Shown here one piece after another: positions 6,061 to 11,853 of a stretch of 13,346 bases of DNA. Every line of letters starts with the position of its first letter. Within the stretch, counting starts at the first letter, position 1. The notes under the pieces are model-generated. The model was not told the origin of the DNA, made no database searches, and saw nothing but the letters and a program-made list of their open reading frames with translations. The DNA comes from Schlegelella_A sp031360885 (GTDB lineage: Bacteria > Pseudomonadota > Gammaproteobacteria > Burkholderiales > Burkholderiaceae_C), in contig JANMCC010000032.1 of NCBI GenBank assembly GCA_031360885.1, positions 1 through 13,346 on the forward strand, read 5' to 3'. A program made the translations under genes and the position numbers.

Positions 6061-7383
6061 GTGCGCAATTTCCGGTTCCGGGCCCTCGCGGCCGTCGTGG
6101 CATTCGCCACCGCCCTTCTCGCCGGCTGCGGCAGCAGTTCCAACAGCAGCGGCAATGCCTCGGTTCGGCTGGTCAACGCGACCCTGACCCACGCCTCGCT
6201 CAACCTGCTCGCCAATTCGACGACCCTCGTCACGGGGACTGCGACCGATACCGTCAGCGCCTTTGCCACCGTGAACGTGGGCAGCCCCTCGTTGCAGATC
6301 AACGACGCCAATACCGGCGGCGTGCTCGCGGTGACCGCGCCCACCGTGACCAAGGACCAGAAGTTCGCGCTCGTCGCCTACGAGAGCGGCGGTGCGGTTC
6401 GCACTTCCGTCATCTCCGAAGACACCACCGCGCCGGCGGCCGGCACGGCGATCGTGCGCGTGTTCGACGCCGCGACCGACGCGGGCTCGATCGACGTCTA
6501 TATCACCGACCCGGCCGTGGACATCACGACCCTGTCGTCGCCGACCTTCACCTTCAGCGCCTCCAATTCGGTGCAGGCGAGCAACTTCATCTCGTTTGGT
6601 CCCGGCACCTACCGCGTACGGGTCACCGGCCAGGGCAACACGAGCGACCTGCGGCTTGACATTCCTTCGGTCGTGCTCGCGAGCACCCAGGTGGCGACCG
6701 TGATCCTCACGCCGACCACCGGCGGCACGCTGGCGAACGGTTCGGTGCTGGTCCAGGACTCGACCACCTACGTCGCAACGCGCACCACCAGCGCGCGGGT
6801 CCGCCTGGTCGCCGCGGTGACGAATGGCGCCACCGTGTCGGCCAACGTGGGCGGGGTTTCGATCGGCACCGGCCTGGTCGCGCCGGCGATCGGCACCTAC
6901 ACCAGCGTTCCCTCGGGCAGCGCGATCAACATCTCCGTCAACGGCGGCTCGGTCGGCGCCCCGGCCGGCACACTGGCCCCGGGCAGTGACGCGACCCTGC
7001 TGGTCTACGGCAGTGCAGCCAGCGCCAGTGCGAACCTGATCACCGATGACAACCACCTGCCCGCGGCGCTCACCAGCTACAAGCTGCGCCTGGTCAACGG
7101 CCTCACCGGCGCCACGGCCGGGCCGCTGAACATGGACCTCAACTTCGCCAACGTCGCGAACAACACGCTGGTCGGCACCTCGTCGCCCTACTCCGTGCTC
7201 AGCGCGACCCCCACCGCGGCCCAGCTCTCTGTCGCCCCGTCGAGCACGCTCACGCCGATTTATGGTCCCGTCTCCGTGACGCTGAACGGCAACTCGGTAT
7301 TCACGGTGTTCATGCTCGGCGACGCGACCATTCCGGTGGGCAGCCCCGGCGGCCCGATCGGCGTGCTGCGCAAGGACCGTTGA
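6061..7383 (+). CDS. DUF4397-like repeat lipoprotein
   Basis: Predicted lipoprotein of 440 residues, function unknown. The signal peptide starts VRNFRFRALA and ends in the lipobox LLAGC with Cys23, followed by a Ser/Asn linker. The rest looks like four tandem beta-sandwich modules of roughly 95-115 residues. Each opens with a related strand: VRLVNA at 35, VRVFDA at 132, VRLVAA at 247 and LRLVNG at 342. The second contains SIDVYITDP and GTYRVRVT, typical of DUF4397 domains. Such domains occur in bacterial exported proteins and are cupredoxin-like in fold; no metal site is evident. It is low in Cys and rich in Thr, Ser, Ala and Gly, as expected for an exported beta protein. The GTG start is chosen from AAGGA and the signal peptide. 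It has no clear partner, and 119 bases separate it from the next gene. Confidence 0.8.
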   Translation: MRNFRFRALAAVVAFATALLAGCGSSSNSSGNASVRLVNATLTHASLNLLANSTTLVTGTATDTVSAFATVNVGSPSLQINDANTGGVLAVTAPTVTKDQKFALVAYESGGAVRTSVISEDTTAPAAGTAIVRVFDAATDAGSIDVYITDPAVDITTLSSPTFTFSASNSVQASNFISFGPGTYRVRVTGQGNTSDLRLDIPSVVLASTQVATVILTPTTGGTLANGSVLVQDSTTYVATRTTSARVRLVAAVTNGATVSANVGGVSIGTGLVAPAIGTYTSVPSGSAINISVNGGSVGAPAGTLAPGSDATLLVYGSAASASANLITDDNHLPAALTSYKLRLVNGLTGATAGPLNMDLNFANVANNTLVGTSSPYSVLSATPTAAQLSVAPSSTLTPIYGPVSVTLNGNSVFTVFMLGDATIPVGSPGGPIGVLRKDR

Positions 7384-7391
7384 GCTCCGCT

Positions 7392-7446
7392 CCCGGCCGG
7401 CGACGCCGGGGGCGTGACGGAGTTGGCGAGCGTCGCGTAGCGCTCG
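7392..7446 (+). terminator. Weak hairpins after the DUF4397-like gene
   Basis: Two small inverted repeats lie within 65 bases of the stop codon: CCGGC-GAC-GCCGG at 7397-7409 (or CCCGGC/GCCGGG at 7392-7410) and CGAGCG/CGCTCG at 7427-7432 and 7441-7446. Neither is followed by a T-tract. They are candidates for transcript ends, not firm terminators. Confidence 0.3.
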
Positions 7447-7502
7447 GTAAGGCTTGGTAAAGCCCGACTCCATGGGCTGGGCCGCGTCCTAAACTGGGCC
7501 GA

Positions 7503-7880
7503 ATGACGTCGACTTCCCCTCGCGGCGCGCGCCCCGGGCGCGCGTTTCTGGCCGTGCCCTTCGCGGCCGCCATCGTCGCGAGCGCCTTGTCGGCGTGCGC
7601 CGCGCCGCCCTCGGGGCCTGCGCCGGGCACGGTCGACGTGCGGGTGATGGTCAAGCTGGCGCGCCCCATCGGCGACCGCGCCGGCATCGTCGCCGAGGTC
7701 AGCCGTGTCGCCGGCGTGCCGGCGAGCTACGGCACGGCGGTGAGCGCAGACTGGCACGCGCTCAGCCTGCGCTGCGTCGACGTTTCTGCCTGCGACGCGG
7801 CGGTCGATCGCCTGCGCCAGGCCAAGTCCGCCTTCGAAGCCGTCGAGCTCGACGGCCGCAAGCGCGGCGCCGTCATGTGA
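7503..7880 (+). CDS. Small lipoprotein resembling a subtilisin propeptide/inhibitor I9 domain
   Basis: Predicted lipoprotein of 125 residues, not matched to a named family. A basic N-terminus and hydrophobic stretch end in the lipobox LSAC with Cys32, then a Pro/Gly linker. Residues 44-124 resemble the propeptide of the protease encoded next. VDVRVMVKL matches VQARVIVKY, and AVSADWHALSLR with VDRLRQAKSAFEAVELDGRK matches AISERAHVVTAR with LAARLEAQSDIEYAVVDERK. The order is strand, strand, helix, strand, as in I9 domains. Two cysteines (91 and 97), absent from the protease propeptide, could form a disulfide. The stop lies 19 bases before the protease ATG, so one transcript is likely. A role as a tethered inhibitor or folding helper of the protease is inference. 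No good ribosome site precedes the ATG at 7503; no other start keeps the signal peptide. Confidence 0.7.
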   Translation: MTSTSPRGARPGRAFLAVPFAAAIVASALSACAAPPSGPAPGTVDVRVMVKLARPIGDRAGIVAEVSRVAGVPASYGTAVSADWHALSLRCVDVSACDAAVDRLRQAKSAFEAVELDGRKRGAVM

Positions 7881-7899
7881 TCATTTGGAGTGAAGCCGA

Positions 7900-9999
7900 A
7901 TGCGTAGACTGAACCGGAGCGCCGCCGCGCTCGTCGCCGCCCTGCTGCTGCCGCTGGCCGCCCAGGCACCGATGGCCCAGGGCGTGCGGCCCGCCGTCGC
8001 CGCCGACGGCGTGCAGGCGCGGGTGATCGTCAAGTACCGCGCCGACTCCGACATGATGAGGAAGCAGGCGATGACGGCCACCGGCCGGCGCACCCTGCAG
8101 GCGCAGGCGCTCGGCGACCGGATCGGCGTGAGCCTGACGGCCGGCGCTGCGATATCCGAGCGGGCTCACGTCGTCACCGCTCGCGGCCTGACGTCGGCGA
8201 GCCTTGCGGCGAGGCTCGAAGCGCAATCGGATATTGAGTACGCTGTCGTCGACGAGCGCAAGCACATCGTCTCGGTGCCGAACGACCTGTACTACGCGAG
8301 CCGCACGGCGACCGCTACGTCGGGAGGTCCCGCGGTGGGTCAGTGGTACCTGAAGCCGCCGGGGGCGGAGCTCACGGCGGCCAACACCGGACCGGCCGCG
8401 ATCAATGCTGAGCTGGCTTGGGATCTATTGAGCGGCGGCGTGGGTAGCCCCAGCATCGTGGTCGCAGTGCTCGACACCGGACTGCGCTTCGACCATCCAG
8501 ATCTTCTCGCAAACGTTGTCCCTGGATACGACATGATCGCCGCAGACGACGCCGTTAACGGTGCCGGCGGCAGCAATTTCTCGACCGCGAACGACGGCAA
8601 CGGCCGCGACGCCGACGCAAGCGACCCGGGCGACTGGATCTCCTCGGGGGACCTCTCCAATCCGATCTTCACCAACTGCGGGCCAGCCTCCAGTTCGTCA
8701 TGGCACGGCACGCAGACGCTTGGCCTCATCGGAGCGACCACGAACAACGGCATCGGCGTCGCCGGCGTCGGGCGAGGCGTGAAGACGATGCCGGTACGGG
8801 TACTAGGCAAGTGCGGCGGCTATGACTCAGACATCCTCGCCGGCATGCGCTGGGCGGCCGGGCTTTCGGGCACTGGCGCGCCCGCAAACCCGAACCCTGC
8901 GCGGGTGATCAATCTCAGCTTGGGCAGCGTTGGCGCGTGCAACCAGAACTACATAGATGTCATTGCGGAAGTCAACCGCGACGGCGCCGGAGGCCTGGGC
9001 ACGATCGTCGTCGCTTCGGCCGGCAATACCGAGGGCCACCCGGTCAGCACGCCGGCCAACTGTCCTGGGGCGATTGCCGTCGCCGGACTCCGGCACATCG
9101 GCACAAAGGTGGGTTTTTCCGATATCGGCCCGCAGATCGCGCTCAGCGCTCCGGGCGGCAACTGCATCAACGTCGGCGCGGGGGAGCCGTGTCTCTATCC
9201 GATCATGACCACGTCGAACACGGGTTCGCAAGGGCCGGTCGCTGGCGCCGGCGGAGCGATCTACACCGACAGCTTTGGGACGGCGTCGTTGGGCACGAGC
9301 TTTTCGGCACCGCTGGTCTCGGGGACCGTGGCGCTCATGCTTTCCGCGAAGCCTACGCTGACCCCTGCGCAAGTCAGGGCAACCTTGCAAGCATCGGCTC
9401 GGCCGTTCCCCCTACAACCTGCGGGCTCGGCGACCCCGGTCTGCAATGCTCCTGCGGCGGGGGTCAATCAGGACGAGTGCTACTGCACCACCTCGACATG
9501 CGGCGCCGGAATGCTCGACGCGCGCGCTGCGCTGCTCGCTTCGATCGGCGTGCAGGCACAGATCTCGCTGACGACGCCCGTGCCCACCGCGGGCCAGCCG
9601 GTCACGCTCACCTCCGCCTCGGTGATCGGGGCCGGCCAGAGCGCCACCTACCTCTGGAGCATCGTCTCGTCTGGCGCCACCGGCGCCACGATCACCGGCG
9701 CCAACAACGCCTCGACGGTGATGGTCACGCCCACCGCGGCCGGCAACTTCACGATCAGCCTGACCACGACCGACAACAACAGCTACGTCTCGACCGCGAG
9801 CACCGTGGTCGCGGTCGCGGCGGTGACGCCGCCGGTCGTGCCGCCCTCCGGTGGCGGAGGCGGCGGTGGCGCCCTCGGCGTCGGCTGGCTGATGCTGCTG
9901 CTGAGCGCGGTTCTCGCGCTCGCCGCGGTCGCGCACTTCGAGCGGCGTCGCGCCGCGCGGGCGATCAGCGCCCCGGCTCGGGCCGGGCGCAGGCGCTGA
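7900..9999 (+). CDS. Secreted subtilisin-like serine protease (S8) with GlyGly-CTERM-like tail
   Basis: Exported endoprotease of 699 residues. A signal peptide (about 1-25) is followed by an I9-type propeptide (about 38-126). The S8 catalytic domain has Asp192 in VAVLDTGLRFDHPDL, His269 in SSWHGTQTLGLIGA, the oxyanion Asn376 in VVASAGNTEG and Ser467 in LGTSFSAPLVSG. Many Cys in loops (TNCGP, GKCGGYD, GGNCINVG, DECYCTTSTCG) suggest disulfides. A PKD/Ig-like beta domain spans about 548-645. The end has a seven-Gly run (651-657), a hydrophobic segment (GWLMLLLSAVLALAAVAHF) and ERRRAAR, the tripartite form of rhombosortase-processed GlyGly-CTERM tails. GGAG lies nine bases before the ATG. The last 35 bases overlap the opposing gene. 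The likely fate is export through the Sec pathway and type II secretion or surface release, by analogy with the family. The substrate is unknown. Confidence 0.93.
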   Translation: MRRLNRSAAALVAALLLPLAAQAPMAQGVRPAVAADGVQARVIVKYRADSDMMRKQAMTATGRRTLQAQALGDRIGVSLTAGAAISERAHVVTARGLTSASLAARLEAQSDIEYAVVDERKHIVSVPNDLYYASRTATATSGGPAVGQWYLKPPGAELTAANTGPAAINAELAWDLLSGGVGSPSIVVAVLDTGLRFDHPDLLANVVPGYDMIAADDAVNGAGGSNFSTANDGNGRDADASDPGDWISSGDLSNPIFTNCGPASSSSWHGTQTLGLIGATTNNGIGVAGVGRGVKTMPVRVLGKCGGYDSDILAGMRWAAGLSGTGAPANPNPARVINLSLGSVGACNQNYIDVIAEVNRDGAGGLGTIVVASAGNTEGHPVSTPANCPGAIAVAGLRHIGTKVGFSDIGPQIALSAPGGNCINVGAGEPCLYPIMTTSNTGSQGPVAGAGGAIYTDSFGTASLGTSFSAPLVSGTVALMLSAKPTLTPAQVRATLQASARPFPLQPAGSATPVCNAPAAGVNQDECYCTTSTCGAGMLDARAALLASIGVQAQISLTTPVPTAGQPVTLTSASVIGAGQSATYLWSIVSSGATGATITGANNASTVMVTPTAAGNFTISLTTTDNNSYVSTASTVVAVAAVTPPVVPPSGGGGGGGALGVGWLMLLLSAVLALAAVAHFERRRAARAISAPARAGRRR

Positions 10000-10408
10000 A
10001 GCCGCGGCCCGAGCTGTCGAGTCGGAGGCTCGCGAGGCGCGCGGCCATCGCCGCGTCGGCGTTGCCGACGCGGTAGACGTGGGTCACCACGGTCGCCGTG
10101 CCGACCGTCGATTCGCTGCGCAGGTCGCTCCACGTTCCCGCCGGCAGCGCCGCCTTCAAGGCGGCTTCGGCGGCGCTGGCTCCTCCGGCGGCGACCGGCG
10201 CCGATTCGAGGCAGCTTCCCGATGTGCCGGGCGGGGCAGAAGCCATCGGCATGAGGACGATGGTCGCCGGCCGCACCTGGTTGGCGATCCGTTCGGGCTC
10301 GCGATCGCCGCGCGCATGCAGGCCGAACAGGCCGTCGAACCAACCGCGGGTGAAGCCGAAGAACAGCAGGTTGGCGGCCAGCAGCAGCGCCAGCACGATC
10401 TTCACCAT
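9965..10408 (-). CDS. Membrane-anchored SPOR-like protein downstream of birA
   Basis: Predicted inner-membrane-anchored protein of 147 residues. A single N-terminal membrane segment (about 3-20, VKIVLALLLAANLLFFGF) is followed by EPERIANQVRPATIVLMP and a periplasmic domain starting with SCLESAPV (about 65). These features recall the SPOR-related proteins found after birA and coaX in many betaproteobacteria, which usually read CLEWGPF here. This copy is short: it stops soon after the strand THVYRVG and the following helix (about 117-130), so a full SPOR repeat is not evident. Septal peptidoglycan binding is the family role but is uncertain here. Its ATG overlaps the birA stop by seven bases (ATGGTGA), indicating translational coupling. 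The 3' end overlaps the convergent protease gene by 35 bases. Confidence 0.65.
   Translation of the reverse strand: MVKIVLALLLAANLLFFGFTRGWFDGLFGLHARGDREPERIANQVRPATIVLMPMASAPPGTSGSCLESAPVAAGGASAAEAALKAALPAGTWSDLRSESTVGTATVVTHVYRVGNADAAMAARLASLRLDSSGRGFSACARPEPGR
9968..9990. terminator. Bidirectional hairpin inside the overlap of two convergent genes
   Basis: CCCGGC (9972-9977), a TCGG loop and GCCGGG (9982-9987) pair perfectly, and GCG/CGC extend the stem after one bulged C. Outer copies of TCAGCGCC and GGCGCTGA lie at 9965-9972 and 9992-9999 and contain the two opposing stop codons. There is no T-tract. It sits where both transcripts should end. Confidence 0.5.
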
Positions 10409-11235
10409 GGCGTACGGGCGGCAGGCGGCGGGTCGACGGCCCTCGCCGCCACGCCGCCGATGCGCACGCTGACCTCGCCGCTGCCGATGCGCTCGAGGCC
10501 GCTGGCTGTGCGCAGCAGCAGCTCGCCGCCGACCGACACGCCGGCCGCGATGCCTTCGTGGCCGGGGCCGTTGCCGGCGGCCGAGCGCACGGTCCGTCCG
10601 CGCAGCAGATCGCGCTCGGCGAAGGCGGCAGTGAAGGCAGCGAAGCCCTCGCGCTCGAAGCGGCGGAGGGCGACCACCAGGTCCGAGAGCAGCCGTTCGG
10701 GCAGCGTCGCCGCGCTCGCCGCGGCCGCGGGGTCGATCTCGGCCAGCCAGGCGACGCCGCTCGAAGCGCCGGTGACGCGCTGCTCCAGGAGGTTCAGGCC
10801 GATGCCGATCACGGCGACGCGGCCGGCGCCGCGCGGCACCGTCTCGATCAGCACGCCGCCGAGCTTGCGCCCCCGCTCGCCGGTGCCGACGAGCCAGAGG
10901 TCGTTCGGCCACTTCAGGCCGATCCGCAGGGCATCGGCGGGCTTCGGGTCGAGCGTGCCGGCCAGGGCCACGCCGACGGCCAGCGAGAGGCCGGAGAGGT
11001 CGATGCCGGCCGGCAGCGGCCAGGCCAGCGAAAAGGTGAGCGAGGCGCCCGGCGTCACCGCCCAGGCCCGGCCCAGCCGGCCGCGGCCGGCGGTCTGCCG
11101 TTCGGCGACGAGCGCGCGCGGCGCGAGCGCGACGTCGGCGGGGACGCCGCGGGCCCAGGCGAGCAGATCGGCGTTGGTCGAGCCCGTCTGCGCGACCCGC
11201 GCGACCTCGACCGCCGGCGACCCGCCCGTGCTCAC
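10402..11235 (-). CDS. birA: Biotin-[acetyl-CoA-carboxylase] ligase, without DNA-binding domain
   Basis: Attaches biotin, through biotinyl-AMP, to a lysine of carboxylase carrier proteins such as AccB; cytosolic. The 277 residues begin directly with the catalytic domain (QTGSTNADLL at about 16-25), so the N-terminal helix-turn-helix of E. coli BirA is absent and the protein should not be a repressor. Key motifs are ERQTAGRGRLGRAW (45-58, biotinyl-AMP loop), KWPNDL (108-113, catalytic Lys), KLGGVLIE (124-131) and IGIGLN (143-148). The C-terminal SH3-like part ends with GSGEVSVRIG (251-260). The start is GTG at 11235, overlapping the SET gene stop as GTGA, so translation is probably coupled. 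The next gene overlaps its stop by seven bases. coaX, commonly next to birA in betaproteobacteria, is not here. Confidence 0.93.
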   Translation of the reverse strand: MSTGGSPAVEVARVAQTGSTNADLLAWARGVPADVALAPRALVAERQTAGRGRLGRAWAVTPGASLTFSLAWPLPAGIDLSGLSLAVGVALAGTLDPKPADALRIGLKWPNDLWLVGTGERGRKLGGVLIETVPRGAGRVAVIGIGLNLLEQRVTGASSGVAWLAEIDPAAAASAATLPERLLSDLVVALRRFEREGFAAFTAAFAERDLLRGRTVRSAAGNGPGHEGIAAGVSVGGELLLRTASGLERIGSGEVSVRIGGVAARAVDPPPAARTPW

Positions 11236-11762
11236 CTCTTCTTGGGCGCCAGCATGGTGCCGCGGCACTTCGGGCTGCCGCAGCGGCATTCGAACTGCTT
11301 CTTCGCCTTCTTCGTCTGCCGACCCTCGAGCACCAGCCCGTAATCGTAGTTCAGCTCCTCGCCGGGCGCGATGTCGCGCAGCGCCTTGATGAACACGCGC
11401 CCGGCGTCCTCGTCCTCGTCGGCCTCGCAGTTCGGATCGCAGGCGTGATTGATCCATTTCGCCGAGCCACCGGTGCCGCCGTCGATGACGCGTTTGTCGT
11501 CGATGTGGAAGAAGAAGGTGTGGTTAGGATCGTTCGGATCGTGCGGATGGCGGCGCTGCGCCTCCTTCCACGTGATCACGTCGCCGGTGTACTCGATGAT
11601 GCGCGTGCCCGACTTGATCGGCTTCAGGGCGAACACGCCCTTGCCGTGGATGCCCGAGCTTCGCACCTGGGTGCGTCCGCGCGGGCCCGGCGCCGCGGCG
11701 GTTTCGGAGAGACTCCTGGGGCTTTTCTCGACGTTCGTCTTCTTTGGGTACATTGAATTCAT
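11232..11762 (-). CDS. SET-domain protein lysine methyltransferase with post-SET zinc motif
   Basis: Predicted S-adenosylmethionine-dependent lysine methyltransferase of 176 residues; target unknown. After a basic Ser/Pro-rich N-terminus (1-30) the SET domain runs from RTQVRSSGIHGKGVFA through RVIDGG, the pseudoknot motif INHACDPNCE (Asn105, His106) and GEELNYDYG (134-142, catalytic Tyr). A post-SET motif CRCGSPKCRG follows (Cys159, 161 and 166), which with Cys108 can bind one zinc, as in eukaryotic SET enzymes. The end is Lys/Arg-rich. The start at 11762 is chosen because longer readings run antisense into topB; the ATG at 11753 is an alternative, and neither has a clear ribosome site. It is the first gene of the operon with birA (GTGA overlap) and is divergent from topB. 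Histone-like or ribosomal protein targets are only a guess. Confidence 0.85.
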   Translation of the reverse strand: MNSMYPKKTNVEKSPRSLSETAAAPGPRGRTQVRSSGIHGKGVFALKPIKSGTRIIEYTGDVITWKEAQRRHPHDPNDPNHTFFFHIDDKRVIDGGTGGSAKWINHACDPNCEADEDEDAGRVFIKALRDIAPGEELNYDYGLVLEGRQTKKAKKQFECRCGSPKCRGTMLAPKKR

Positions 11763-11853
11763 GGGTGCGCGCGCGTAGGCGTGCGCGCGAGAAGCCCGGA
11801 TTGTATGGATGCGGCCAGGCCGCGAGAGAACAGAAGAGAAATCGAACCGAAGA
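11763..11853. promoter_or_regulatory. Divergent promoter region between the SET gene and topB
   Basis: This 91-bp gap must hold both start regions. On the minus strand, TACAAT at 11805-11800 fits a -10 box (five of six), with a poor -35. Next to the SET gene start lie two alternating purine-pyrimidine tracts, 11765-11777 and 11779-11789, mostly GC repeats. The plus-strand side is purine-rich (around 11823-11853), with weak ribosome-site candidates such as GAAGAG. Confidence 0.35.

Noticed and set aside
5812..7473. Long minus-strand open frame opposite the DUF4397-like gene
   Set aside because: Arg/Gly/Val-rich composition without motifs, exactly antisense to a gene with signal peptide and domain features. 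Typical high-GC shadow.
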